A DNA stretch of 64,000 bases, taken from Hymenobacter volaticus (GTDB lineage Bacteria > Bacteroidota > Bacteroidia > Cytophagales > Hymenobacteraceae). Below are positions 46,840 through 55,951 of the stretch, in pieces. Position numbers and translations under genes: made by a program. The notes beneath the pieces are model-generated. The model searched no databases. It was not told the DNA's origin and saw only the letters and a list, made by a program, of their open reading frames with translations. The stretch's first letter is position 1. The number at the start of each line of letters is the position of its first letter. Where the stretch lies: assembly GCF_022921055.1 (NCBI RefSeq), contig NZ_CP095061.1:4255501-4319500 (forward strand), in the 5' to 3' direction.

Positions 46840-48939
46840 ATGCCCTTTCGCCAGAAGCTGAAAGCTGTTACTTTTCCTCTCACCGTCCTTAGCTGGCTGT
46901 TGCTGCTACTAAGCACGCTAAGCAATACCAATGGCCGCGCCGCCGAGTGGCTAGGTGGTCCCTGGCCCGAATGGGTAACCTTGACTGCTCAAGCGGCTTT
47001 TGCTGCTGGGGCCTTCGTTTTCCAACGTGGCCGCCCCGACCCTTTGCATGGCAACGATTTTGTTGGCTTGCTTCGACGCTTGTTGTTAGGGCCTGGTATG
47101 CTGGCTACTGTCTGCGTAGGGTTGCATTTGCTTGAACGGCTTGTGCAGGCGAAGCTACCGACCGATGACCAAACCTTTTATGCCTGTATTTACACCATAA
47201 ATCTGGCCTTGTTTGTCACGCTTCTGGCGTACACAAACTATTCTTGGCGCAGCTTGGTGCTTTTTCGAGCCTCCCCGCTTATCCAGCGCCAATGGGTATG
47301 GTTTGAAGTGTTGCTCGGCTTTACGCTGCTTTTTCGCTTGCTTGATTGGGTACCACCCCACCCCCTCGATTACGTGATAGTAGGTGGGTTGGGCATATTC
47401 GGGGTATATCTGAGCGGCAATCAGCAGTGGGTGGCCTACCTGAACCGTCGGCAGAAATGGGAAGCGGTGTTGCTGCAAATCGCCATTATGCTGGCTATGG
47501 CCGTGTTTGTGGCTTACTTCCTACGAATTCGCAACGACCTGAAATTGGTGGCTCCGGCACCGCAACATGCCTTCTTGCTCCTCAACGCTTTCTTCGCGAC
47601 CTTCTATGCCTTTATGGGGCTGATGGTTACCGTCTTCAACCTACCCACGGCCGGTGTATTCGAGCAAAAGCGCGAAGAGATTTTGAGCATGCAGCGCTTG
47701 ACGCAGCTTATCCAAAAGGGCCAGAACGAGGAAGAAGTGTACGCTATGCTTTTCGATTCGGCTGTCCAAACCATGGATGCCGACGCGGCTTGGCTCACGC
47801 TCGAAGAAGATAATGACGTGACTACCGTGCAACGCTACCGAGTGTCGCAGGAGCAGGTCAACGAAGTGCAGCGCCTACTGCAAGAGTACAAGCTGCACCA
47901 AATTGAATACCTCAACAACGACCTGGCGAGCAGTAGCGGTTTTCGCGAACTGAACTTACCTTACAATTCTTTGATTGTGATGCCGTTGCGCTCGGCCAAG
48001 CGCAGATACGGAGCGCTTTACATGCTGAAGGGACACCGATACGGCTTCGACCGCGAAAACTTGAGCATTCTTCAAACCTTCGCTAGCCAGACGGTACTTA
48101 GCATCGAGAACCTACAATTGGTGCATATCTCACTGGAAAATCAGCGGGTGCAGGAAGAGCTGAAAATTGCTTCGGCGGTACAAGACAGCCTCATTCCCAA
48201 GGACCTGCCCATCGACAGTTGGTTTGATATCAGTTCCTACGCGGCCTCCGCCAAAGAAGTAGGCGGCGACTTTTATGATTTCCTGCATTTGCCGGGCCGC
48301 CAACTGGCCATTCTGATCGGCGACGTATCGGGCAAAGGGGTAACGGCAGCTTTCCACGTGGCGCAGATGAAAGGCATTTTCCACGCGCTGATGCAAGAAA
48401 ACCACTTGGCCCGCTCGGAGCGCGAGAAGTTTCCGGTGCCAAGCCGCTTCATGACGCAAGCCAACACAGCTCTCGCACGCTGCTTGGAACGGTCCGCTTT
48501 CGTTACGGCCTCTCTCTACATCATCGACTACGAGAATGCCGGGTTTGTATTTGCGCGGGCCGGCCACTGCCACACGCTTTACTACCACTCTATTAAGGAG
48601 GAGGTTTCCTATTTTCAAACTGCCGGCTTGGGCTTGGGCATCATTCGGAACGACTCCTACGAAAAGCACATCAAGAATCAGTTCTACGACTACAATCCGG
48701 GCGACGTGATGGTGATTTACACCGACGGAATTGTGGAAGCACGCAACGCCGAACAAGAAGAATACGGCGAGCAGCGTCTGCACGACATGCTAGAACAGAC
48801 TTTCTCGATGGAGGCAGATGAAATTAAGGAGCATATTTTAAATGATTTAGCGCAGTTTAGTGCTGGCCAGCCTATGCACGACGATCAAACGCTATTGGTC
48901 GTCAAGTTCAAATCCGCTCAACCCGACACCTTGAACTGA
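46840..48939 (+). CDS. Membrane-bound GAF/PP2C-type (SpoIIE) phosphatase, RsbU-like
   Basis: 699 residues. Seven or more TM segments occupy about residues 10-265. A GAF-like domain follows (about 290-430, with SLIVMPLRSAKRRYGALYML). The C-terminal SpoIIE phosphatase domain (about 450-695) has AKEVGGDFYDFLHLPGR, ILIGDVSGKGVTAAFHVAQM, FARAGHCHTLYY, VIYTDGIVEARNAEQEEYGE and MHDDQTLLVV, which supply the metal-binding aspartates. Expected to dephosphorylate the STAS protein encoded 14 bases downstream when sensing an input. Confidence 0.92.
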   Translation: MPFRQKLKAVTFPLTVLSWLLLLLSTLSNTNGRAAEWLGGPWPEWVTLTAQAAFAAGAFVFQRGRPDPLHGNDFVGLLRRLLLGPGMLATVCVGLHLLERLVQAKLPTDDQTFYACIYTINLALFVTLLAYTNYSWRSLVLFRASPLIQRQWVWFEVLLGFTLLFRLLDWVPPHPLDYVIVGGLGIFGVYLSGNQQWVAYLNRRQKWEAVLLQIAIMLAMAVFVAYFLRIRNDLKLVAPAPQHAFLLLNAFFATFYAFMGLMVTVFNLPTAGVFEQKREEILSMQRLTQLIQKGQNEEEVYAMLFDSAVQTMDADAAWLTLEEDNDVTTVQRYRVSQEQVNEVQRLLQEYKLHQIEYLNNDLASSSGFRELNLPYNSLIVMPLRSAKRRYGALYMLKGHRYGFDRENLSILQTFASQTVLSIENLQLVHISLENQRVQEELKIASAVQDSLIPKDLPIDSWFDISSYAASAKEVGGDFYDFLHLPGRQLAILIGDVSGKGVTAAFHVAQMKGIFHALMQENHLARSEREKFPVPSRFMTQANTALARCLERSAFVTASLYIIDYENAGFVFARAGHCHTLYYHSIKEEVSYFQTAGLGLGIIRNDSYEKHIKNQFYDYNPGDVMVIYTDGIVEARNAEQEEYGEQRLHDMLEQTFSMEADEIKEHILNDLAQFSAGQPMHDDQTLLVVKFKSAQPDTLN

Positions 48940-48953
48940 CGTACCCTGACCTT

Positions 48954-49283
48954 ATGAAAATAACTCAACATTCTTCCGCCGGTACGCTTACTCTAATTCT
49001 TGACGGTGAACTGGATGCTAGCTCATCGGTATTGCTGGATACAGAGTTGGCTAAGCCCGAAACACTTCAGTTTCAGAAGGTGCTCATTAACTGCAAGCAG
49101 CTGAATTACATTTCTTCGGCTGGCCTTGGAGTTTTTATTTCTCACTTACAGCAGTTTCAGGATGCCGGTGTGAAGCTGGTATTCTTCAACATGCAAGACA
49201 AAGTGTATAACGTCTTTGAAATTCTTGGCCTCGACACGCTGATGACGATTGTGCCATCGGAAGAAGAGGCAACTGCCGCATAA
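48954..49283 (+). CDS. STAS-domain anti-sigma factor antagonist (RsbV-like)
   Basis: 109 residues, one STAS domain. GTLTLILDGELDASSSVLLD and LNYISSAGLGVFISHLQQFQ; the Ser in the YISSAGL loop is the expected phosphorylation site. LVFFNMQDKVYNVFEILGLD completes the fold. It lies 14 bases after the phosphatase and 24 bases before the kinase-like gene, giving the order phosphatase, antagonist, kinase. Confidence 0.92.
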   Translation: MKITQHSSAGTLTLILDGELDASSSVLLDTELAKPETLQFQKVLINCKQLNYISSAGLGVFISHLQQFQDAGVKLVFFNMQDKVYNVFEILGLDTLMTIVPSEEEATAA

Positions 49284-49307
49284 ACTTATTTTGAACGATC
49301 AGCAGGG

Positions 49308-49727
49308 ATGAAAAACGCACTTCGGATTAGTTGTAGCCGAGTCAACCTGAAGGCTGTCCGCGACTTTGTTGCGGCTTCCCTGCTAGATTGCAACCTATCG
49401 AATACGCAGCTCAACCAAATTATACTCGCTGTAGATGAGGTAGTTGCTAACCTTATTATCCACGCTAATGGTGAGGATGAGTCGCAATACCTAGACCTTG
49501 CCATCGATATTAAGGATCAGTTATTCGCTATCGAGATATTCGATAACGCCGCTACCTTCTACAGCCCCTCCACCTACCACGAACCCGATTTGACGGAATT
49601 CATTCGCCAAGGAAAAAGAGGTGGGGTGGGTATGACCCTAGTCAACCGGATCATGGACCGGGTGGAATTCACGAGCAATGGCGGCCAGAACGTTTGTCGG
49701 CTGTTCAAGCACCTGGTGTATGAATGA
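49308..49727 (+). CDS. RsbW-like serine kinase / anti-sigma factor (GHKL ATPase)
   Basis: 139 residues. The N-box is LNQIILAVDEVVANLIIHAN, the G1-type motif IEIFDNAATFY, and the glycine loop KRGGVGMTLVNRIMD. This is the HATPase_c_2 type found in RsbW/SpoIIAB. In known systems it phosphorylates the STAS partner and sequesters a sigma factor or other output. No sigma factor lies next to it, so its output partner is unknown. Confidence 0.9.
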   Translation: MKNALRISCSRVNLKAVRDFVAASLLDCNLSNTQLNQIILAVDEVVANLIIHANGEDESQYLDLAIDIKDQLFAIEIFDNAATFYSPSTYHEPDLTEFIRQGKRGGVGMTLVNRIMDRVEFTSNGGQNVCRLFKHLVYE

Positions 49728-49831
49728 GAGCTTGCGCTAGAGCATGTCGTCTACCGTGCCTTACTGTTTCTCCGTTCACCGACCTTGTTCATGTATAAGC
49801 TCAATGCCAAGACTCAGTGCTATTCCAGTCG

Positions 49832-49966
49832 GTGAAGCGTAAAATTTGCACGCTCACAGATTTAGCTAGCACCCAACGGCAAGAGGTAAAGTATCGGAAG
49901 CCAGTGGAAATAAAGGGCATGCAGTGGGTATTCCGCTATGGCTTTAACAAGAAGCTACTGCACTAG
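49832..49966 (+). other. Possible small ORF or gene remnant
   Basis: GTG 49832 starts 44 codons, KRKICTLTDLASTQRQEVKY then IKGMQWVFRYGFNKKLLH, ending TAG 49964-49966. The composition looks like a real protein C-terminus. No ATG and no start context, so it may be a fragment. The rest of 49728-50084 shows nothing. Confidence 0.25.
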
Positions 49967-50084
49967 ATGCCCGCTTAATTTAGCGAGTAGGCGGAAAAAA
50001 TTACGTAAAATTGCGTCAGGCAGTTCGCTACGCCAGTCGACTTTGGGGGGCAATTGCTGCGTATTGCAGTTTCTTATACTTTAT

Positions 50085-52406
50085 ATGCACAAACGCATTT
50101 TGTACGCCGGCACTGTCGCCGTCGCGCTATTAGCCGCCTGTCAGGCTACGAAATCCACTACCACTGCCAAACAACCTGTTGTTGAAACGCTTGGCACCAC
50201 TCCGGTGCCAGCTGGGGAGTTTGCGTACGTTTACCGCAAAAACAACAGTTCCGCTCCTGAATACGGCACGCGCGCTAGCGTCGCAGAGTACTTGGATTTG
50301 TACACCAACTTTAAGCTGAAAGTACTGGAAGCCGAGCAGCGCGGCCTCGACACCACGCAAGCTTTCAAGCGCGAGCTAGATGGCTACAAGCAGCAACTGG
50401 CACAACCTTACCTCACCGAGAAAAGCGTAACCGACCAGCTGGTGCGGGAAGCTTATGAGCGGATGAGCAAGGAAGTGAACGCCTCGCACATTCTAGTGCG
50501 CTTGCCCGCCGAGCCCACTCCTGCCGATACGCTTGCTGCCTTCCAGAAAGCCGTGGCGTTGCGTCAGCGCGTGAGTAGCAGTGCCAACTTCGAGCAGATA
50601 GCACGGGAAGTGAGCGAAGACCCTTCGGCCCGCGAAAACGGCGGACGCCTGGGGTACTTCACGGCTATGCAGATGGTGTATCCTTTCGAAACTGCCGCCT
50701 TCAAAACTCCGGTAGGCCAAATCTCGCAGCCAGTGCGGACACGCTTCGGATATCACTTGATCAAGGTGAATGATGTGCGGCCGGCTCAAGGCGAAATTAA
50801 GGTGGCGCACCTAATGATTCGGGCGACGCCCGGCATGCCAAAAGCTGACTCGGTAACGGCGAAAAAGAAGATCGACGAGCTCTACAACCGCCTCACGCAG
50901 CGCAAAGAGAACTGGGAGAAGCTGGTCGCGCAGTTTTCGGAAGATGCTGGCTCGGCTGCTAATAGTGGCGAACTACCTCCCTTCGGTACGGGCCGTATGA
51001 TTCCCTCGTTCGAGGAAGTTGCCTTTAAGCTCCAGACGCCAGGTCAAATTTCGGCACCGGTCCAAACGCCCTACGGCTGGCACATCATCAAGCTGATCGA
51101 AAAGCAGCCGGTGCCAACTTTCGAAGCTATGGAGCCCACCCTCAAAAGCAAAGTGGCTAAAGACTCTCGCTCTGAGTTGAACAAAGCCGCTTTCCTGAAG
51201 CGCGTACGCACCGAAAACCAGTTCACCGAAAATCAGGCAGGCAAAGACTACGCCTTTACCAAAGCCGATACTTCGCTGGTGAGTGGCCGCTTCAAGTACG
51301 CAGCTCCTGCCACTGCTGCTACCACCGGTAAAGCCAGCAAAGGCGCCAAGAAAGTGGAAGGCGATGCGCAAACCTTGTTTAGCATCAAAGACAAGAGCTA
51401 TACGGTATCTGATTTTCTGACCTACGTGCAGAAAACCCAACGGCCTCGGCCCGGTGCCGAGCCCCGCTTTGTGGCCCAGCAGCTCTACGATCAATATGTG
51501 GAGCAAAGCCTAACTGATTTCGAAAAGAACAACCTCGAAAACAAGTACGAAGATTACCGGATGCTAGTAAAAGAGTACCGCGACGGTATCCTGCTGTTCC
51601 AACTCATGGATGAGAAAGTATGGAGCAAGGCCATTGAGGACACGGTGGGTCTACAGAAATTCTTCACCGAAAACCAAAGCAAATATCAGTGGGAAAACCG
51701 GGTGCAAGGCACCGTTATTAGCGCGGCCTCACCGGCTCTGCTAACCCAGGCGCGGCAGCAGCTCCAACTCGGCCGCTACGCTGTACCACGCTTGGCGCCC
51801 CAGCCTATTGGCTTTACTGGCAATACCGATAAGCTTACCAAAAACGCAAGCCTACCGCTAGATGGCCTGACTGGTGCCCTACAAGCCGACACCGCATTGA
51901 GCGTTACGGTTACGGGCCGCGCCAAGAAAGGCGAAGCTGCCGGTATTGCGCGCCGGCGGGCCGCTGCTGTTGCCGCTTACCTGACCAGCAAAGGCGTACC
52001 GGCCAGCCGCATCAAACAAACCACCCAGGCTAATGCAGCAGCCAACAACACGGCAGTTGCCACTGTATTCAGCTCGAATACGACGGCCCTGGAAGAGCAG
52101 CTGAACGCGCAGAATCCACTGTCGGTCCAGATTATGCAGAAGGCGTTTGCCAAAGGCGACAACAAAGTAGTAGATGAACTGATGAGCCGCGGACCTGGCT
52201 CGTACGATGTGCAAAAAGATGGTCGCTATTACACGGTTGTTATCGACAAAACGCTACCTGCTGGCCCTAAAACGCTAGCTGAGGCACGCGGCCTTGCCAC
52301 TTCCGATTACCAGAACTATCTGGAAAAAGAGTGGATAGGGCAGCTCCGCACTAAATATCCGGTGCAAATCAACCAGCCTGAAGTAGACAAGTTGGTGACC
52401 AGATAA
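50085..52406 (+). CDS. Peptidylprolyl isomerase lipoprotein with two PPIC domains and an OmpA-like segment
   Basis: 773 residues. Lipobox AVALLAAC at the N-terminus, so probably anchored on the periplasmic side. First rotamase domain: VNASHILVRLPAEPT ... ENGGRLGYFTAMQMVYPFET ... TRFGYHLIKVNDV. Second: VAHLMIRATPGMPK ... ANSGELPPFGTGRMIPSFEE ... TPYGWHIIKLIEK. Between about 51840 and 52060 a stretch with LSVTVTGRAKKGEAAGIARR and AYLTSKGVPASRI resembles part of an OmpA-C domain. Start MHKRILYAG at 50085 puts the lipobox correctly. Likely an outer-membrane protein folding factor. Confidence 0.88.
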   Translation: MHKRILYAGTVAVALLAACQATKSTTTAKQPVVETLGTTPVPAGEFAYVYRKNNSSAPEYGTRASVAEYLDLYTNFKLKVLEAEQRGLDTTQAFKRELDGYKQQLAQPYLTEKSVTDQLVREAYERMSKEVNASHILVRLPAEPTPADTLAAFQKAVALRQRVSSSANFEQIAREVSEDPSARENGGRLGYFTAMQMVYPFETAAFKTPVGQISQPVRTRFGYHLIKVNDVRPAQGEIKVAHLMIRATPGMPKADSVTAKKKIDELYNRLTQRKENWEKLVAQFSEDAGSAANSGELPPFGTGRMIPSFEEVAFKLQTPGQISAPVQTPYGWHIIKLIEKQPVPTFEAMEPTLKSKVAKDSRSELNKAAFLKRVRTENQFTENQAGKDYAFTKADTSLVSGRFKYAAPATAATTGKASKGAKKVEGDAQTLFSIKDKSYTVSDFLTYVQKTQRPRPGAEPRFVAQQLYDQYVEQSLTDFEKNNLENKYEDYRMLVKEYRDGILLFQLMDEKVWSKAIEDTVGLQKFFTENQSKYQWENRVQGTVISAASPALLTQARQQLQLGRYAVPRLAPQPIGFTGNTDKLTKNASLPLDGLTGALQADTALSVTVTGRAKKGEAAGIARRRAAAVAAYLTSKGVPASRIKQTTQANAAANNTAVATVFSSNTTALEEQLNAQNPLSVQIMQKAFAKGDNKVVDELMSRGPGSYDVQKDGRYYTVVIDKTLPAGPKTLAEARGLATSDYQNYLEKEWIGQLRTKYPVQINQPEVDKLVTR

Positions 52407-52431
52407 CACCATGCTCAAACTTCTATAAGAA

Positions 52432-52458
52432 AGCCCCGGTCTCGGCCGGGGCTTTTTG
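52432..52458 (+). terminator. Rho-independent terminator
   Basis: AGCCCCGG (52432-52439) / CCGGGGCT (52446-52453) followed by TTTTTG. Confidence 0.9.
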
Positions 52459-52533
52459 TTTTAAGGTAATTGAACTGTCAAAGAGCTCTTCAGAAATGCG
52501 CTACGATTCCTACATGGTAGGAACCAGTTACTA

Positions 52534-52600
52534 TTTCGACGCAGGAGAAATCTGAGTTAGGCCGCTCAACGACGCTATTCGGGCTTCTCCTGCGTCGAAA
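52534..52600. repeat. 16-bp perfect inverted repeat, second REP-like type
   Basis: Arms TTTCGACGCAGGAGAA (52534-52549) and its exact reverse complement (52585-52600), loop of 35 bases. A small separate palindrome (TTCCTAC/GTAGGAA) lies just before, at about 52508-52522. Unrelated in sequence to the 36279 element. It sits in a 475-base gap (52407-52880) whose short opposing ORFs I do not trust. Confidence 0.75.
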
Positions 52601-52880
52601 CGACAGATGTCCATTTGCATAAGATATGGCCTTCCACTGCGGTTCATGTGCGGCAGTTAGAAGCTTATCCAGAGCTATTTGGGCGTTTTGAAAAGTTGCT
52701 TTGGCAGCCATGCAACGCGGCAGGTGGTTCCCGTCTCTTTGCTTTAAAACCCGGATGCTGGCTGGTTTTTGTCAGAGAAAGGATTTATGTTGAAATTTAC
52801 GCGTGGCTTTCTGCGTTCTGTAAGCTGCCTGGTTCGGTAGTATTGTTGCTCGGTACCGGACGTACCCCTTGAATCATCCC

Positions 52881-54269
52881 ATGACTCATTCTATTGATGT
52901 ATTGAAACGGGCAGCCCTGCTGACCGTATTGCTGTTGGCCGGCACCTTTTCTGCCACCTATGCCCAGTTGGGTGTGGGTCGCCCCGTCGGCCAAACCATT
53001 GTTGATGGTATCATTGCCAAAATCGACAACCAGATTGTATTGCGCTCTGACCTGGAGACCATCATGGCACAGGAAAAGGCGCGGGCCGAGGGTAAGCCTC
53101 TTCCGCCCGATATGCAGTGCCGCGTGTTGCAAAGCTTGGCCCTGAATAAGCTGCTGCTAGCCAAAGCCGAAACCGACTCGGTGGTAGTGGAAGATTCGCA
53201 GGTGAAAGGCGAGCTAGACCGCCGGATGAATTATTTCGCTCAGCAGATTGGCTCGGAAAAGAAGCTGGAAGAGTACTACAACAAGCCTATCAAGCAGTTG
53301 AAAGAAGACCTACGCTCCCAGGTGAAAGAGCAGTTGGTTCAGCAAAAGATGCAGGAACAGATTTCCGGCAAAGTGACCGTAACACCTCGGGAAGTGCGCC
53401 AGTTTTTCAACCGCATTCCTAAAGACAGCCTCCCTTACTATTCTACTGAAGTGGAAGTAGGCCAGATTATCAAGTTTGCCAAGGTAAACACCACTGCCAA
53501 GCAGGCCGCCCAAGCTAAGCTTAACGATTTGCGGGCGCGCATTCTGGCCGGTGAAAGCTTCGAGACGTTGGCCAAGCAGTTTTCCGAAGATCCAGGTTCA
53601 GGAGCACAAGGCGGCTATCTAGGCTTCTTTGGGCGCAAAGAGCTGGTACCTGAGTACGAAGCCGCCGCATTGCGCCTAGATCCAGGAGGCTTGTCGCCAG
53701 TGGTGGAGTCACAGTTCGGCTTTCACCTTATTCAGCTGATCGAGCGCAAAGGCGACAAATACAGCACTCGCCACATTCTAATTAAGCCAACCACTGGCAG
53801 CACCGACGTCAACGAAGCTGCTAAAGAACTTACCAACTTGCGCCGCCGCATTTTGGCCGACAGTATCACGTTTGCCAAAGCCGCTAAAGACAACTCCGAC
53901 GACAAGCAGTCGGGCGCGAATGGGGGCCTGCTCCAGAACCGCGAGGACGGCAGTAGTTATTTGCCGCTCGATAAGCTGGACCCGGCCATCTTCTTTACCA
54001 TCGATACCATGAAGGTGGGCCACGTAACACCGCCTATGCCCTATCGCACCGACGATGGCAAAGACGCCATGCGCATCATCTGGTTGAAGTCGAATACGCC
54101 GCCTCACCAAGCCAACTTCAAAGACGACTATCAGAAGCTAGCCCAGGCTGCTTTGTCGGAGAAGAAAAACAAGGCGCTGGATGAGTGGTTTGAAAAGAAC
54201 CGCGGCAGCGTCTTCATCGAAGTCGACCCGCAGTATGGTGGCTGCAAGCTGCTCAATACGGTAAATTAA
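52881..54269 (+). CDS. SurA-like peptidylprolyl isomerase
   Basis: 462 residues. Signal peptide (LLTVLLLAGTFSATYAQ), then the SurA N-terminal module VDGIIAKIDNQIVLRSDLET with a helical chaperone region (residues about 35-170). A first PPIC domain follows (VEVGQIIKFAK ... GAQGGYLGFFGRKELVPEYE ... SQFGFHLIQLIER) and a second, more divergent one (STRHILIKPTTG ... GANGGLLQNREDG). Start ATG 52881 is used rather than TTG 52869. Role: periplasmic chaperone for outer-membrane proteins, as with the preceding PPIC lipoprotein. Confidence 0.9.
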   Translation: MTHSIDVLKRAALLTVLLLAGTFSATYAQLGVGRPVGQTIVDGIIAKIDNQIVLRSDLETIMAQEKARAEGKPLPPDMQCRVLQSLALNKLLLAKAETDSVVVEDSQVKGELDRRMNYFAQQIGSEKKLEEYYNKPIKQLKEDLRSQVKEQLVQQKMQEQISGKVTVTPREVRQFFNRIPKDSLPYYSTEVEVGQIIKFAKVNTTAKQAAQAKLNDLRARILAGESFETLAKQFSEDPGSGAQGGYLGFFGRKELVPEYEAAALRLDPGGLSPVVESQFGFHLIQLIERKGDKYSTRHILIKPTTGSTDVNEAAKELTNLRRRILADSITFAKAAKDNSDDKQSGANGGLLQNREDGSSYLPLDKLDPAIFFTIDTMKVGHVTPPMPYRTDDGKDAMRIIWLKSNTPPHQANFKDDYQKLAQAALSEKKNKALDEWFEKNRGSVFIEVDPQYGGCKLLNTVN

Positions 54270-54285
54270 TTGCTAATTGTTGAAG

Positions 54286-54335
54286 AGTTGATTGTTGCTT
54301 TGCCGAAGCGGCGTGAGCGACAATCAACTTTTTTT
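54286..54335 (+). terminator. Rho-independent terminator after the SurA-like gene
   Basis: AGTTGATTGTTGC (54286-54298) / GCGACAATCAACT (54317-54329), one mismatch, followed by seven T. Confidence 0.85.
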
Positions 54336-54378
54336 CGTAACAAGTAACGATCAATAATTAGCCTCTAACACTTATAGA

Positions 54379-55344
54379 ATGCGCACATTTTCTTCTGATA
54401 AAGAAGCCGCCGACGCCTTGGCTCAGTCGTACCAGACGCTACGCAAGGAAATCGGCAAAGTGATTATTGGTCAGGACGAGGTAGTACGGCTGGTGCTGAC
54501 CGCTGTATTTTCGCAGGGGCACTGCCTGTTGGTAGGGGTACCAGGCTTGGCCAAAACGCTGCTCATTCAAACCATTGCCGACTCGCTGGACCTCTCGTTC
54601 AACCGGGTGCAGTTCACGCCGGACCTTATGCCTTCCGACATCGTTGGCTCCGAGACGCTTACCCAGCAACGCGACTTTCAGTTTGTGCGAGGTCCTATCT
54701 TCGCCAATATTGTGTTGGCCGACGAAATCAACCGCACCCCGCCTAAGACCCAAGCGGCCCTACTGGAATCGATGCAGGAATACGCCGTGACGGTTGCCGG
54801 TCGGCGTTACCCTTTGGAGCGGCCGTTCTTCGTGCTGGCTACCCAGAATCCCATCGAGCAAGAAGGTACTTATCCTCTACCCGAAGCCCAGCTCGACCGG
54901 TTTATGTTCAATATTGAGCTAGGCTATCCGAGCTACGAGGCGGAGTTACAGATTGTGAAGAACACCACTTCCGACAGCAAGCCTACGGTCAGCAAAATTC
55001 TGCACGCCGACGAAATTCAGGCGTTTCAGCACCTTGTGCGCCGTGTGCCCGTAGCCGACAACGTGGTAGAGTATGCCGTAGGTCTGGTACACAAAACGCG
55101 CCCTAACACTGGCCGGGGCGCTGCCCGTGCTACGCAGCTTTTGGAATGGGGTGCCGGGCCACGTGCCTCGCAGCACCTTATTGTGGGAGCCAAGTGCAAC
55201 GCTCTGCTCAATGGCAAGTACTCGCCCGACATCGAGGATGTAAAAGCGGTAGCCTTGCCCATCTTGCGTCACCGTTTGGTCCGCAACTTCAAAGCCGAAG
55301 CTGAGAACGTGTCAGTAGAGCAAATCGTAAAAGAACTGCTTTAA
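54379..55344 (+). CDS. MoxR family AAA+ ATPase
   Basis: 321 residues. Walker A CLLVGVPGLAKTLLIQTIAD, FTPDLMPSDIVGSETL, Walker B ANIVLADEINRTPPKTQAAL, LESMQEYAVTVAGRRYPLER and ATQNPIEQEGTYPLPEAQLD are all MoxR signatures. MoxR ATPases act with von Willebrand-A proteins as chaperones or metal insertases. The usual DUF58/BatA-E partners do not follow; a helical hypothetical does. Confidence 0.95.
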   Translation: MRTFSSDKEAADALAQSYQTLRKEIGKVIIGQDEVVRLVLTAVFSQGHCLLVGVPGLAKTLLIQTIADSLDLSFNRVQFTPDLMPSDIVGSETLTQQRDFQFVRGPIFANIVLADEINRTPPKTQAALLESMQEYAVTVAGRRYPLERPFFVLATQNPIEQEGTYPLPEAQLDRFMFNIELGYPSYEAELQIVKNTTSDSKPTVSKILHADEIQAFQHLVRRVPVADNVVEYAVGLVHKTRPNTGRGAARATQLLEWGAGPRASQHLIVGAKCNALLNGKYSPDIEDVKAVALPILRHRLVRNFKAEAENVSVEQIVKELL

Positions 55345-55403
55345 GCGCTTGACTTTGCATTAGCTGCCTAGCCCTCTATTCAAGAAAATTCAGAAATACG
55401 TCC

Positions 55404-55856
55404 ATGGAAGTTTCCGCTTATTACCAGCAATTCGAGCGCAACATCTTTATCATACTCGATGCCTTAGCTGCTGGCCTCGACTTGCGCACCACTGCCCTGA
55501 ATACGTCTCTGCCCCTAGAAGTGTACGTGCTGTGCGAAGTGCTCAACCAAGGTGGCGGTCAGTTCCGCTTAACCACTGAAGGCTTAGAGCGGCTTCGTGA
55601 GTTTCAGGCACAGTATCAGCAGCGCGAAGCTGACACCGAAGCCATCATGCGTCGGATCTTGGAAGACAAGCGCGCAATGATGCGTACCCCTGAAGGCCGT
55701 GTTCTAGTCAAAGAAATGTTGATTCGTCGCCTTGAGTTTTTCAACGAAGCGGCTCGGCAGGTGAACGTAATGCGTATTCAGCAGTCGTTGGGCAGCCCAC
55801 CGCAGTACCGTTCTGGTATTGGTGCCGCATTGCAGAAAGCCGAAGTCCATAAGTAA
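55404..55856 (+). CDS. Hypothetical helical protein downstream of MoxR
   Basis: 150 residues, no signal peptide. MEVSAYYQQFERNIFIILDA, LPLEVYVLCEVLNQGGGQFR, then a long charged coiled-coil-like helix (QAQYQQREADTEAIMRRILE). Ends SGIGAALQKAEVHK. It is 59 bases after moxR and before a shared terminator, so probably co-transcribed. No family recognised. Confidence 0.65.
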   Translation: MEVSAYYQQFERNIFIILDALAAGLDLRTTALNTSLPLEVYVLCEVLNQGGGQFRLTTEGLERLREFQAQYQQREADTEAIMRRILEDKRAMMRTPEGRVLVKEMLIRRLEFFNEAARQVNVMRIQQSLGSPPQYRSGIGAALQKAEVHK

Positions 55857-55890
55857 AGCGTAGCGGTTCACGCTGCTTGCTAGTATACCA

Positions 55891-55936
55891 AAAAAATGAG
55901 AGCGGCTTGCCATATGGCAAGCCGCTCTCATTTTTT
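55891..55936. terminator. 46-base perfect palindromic terminator, bidirectional
   Basis: A perfect palindrome centred on CATATG at 55911-55916, with AAAAAA at one end and TTTTTT at the other (inner arm GAGAGCGGCTTGCCAT). It serves the plus-strand moxR run and the convergent SDR gene. Confidence 0.95.
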
Positions 55937-55951
55937 AATTGTCGCCTGATT

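Noticed and set aside
48130..48783. 217-codon minus-strand ORF
   Set aside because: Lies wholly opposite the phosphatase domain of the RsbU-like gene, whose motifs are complete.
52490..52872. Two short opposing ORFs (73 and 85 codons) in the gap before the SurA-like gene
   Set aside because: They overlap the palindromic repeat or each other and show no family features.
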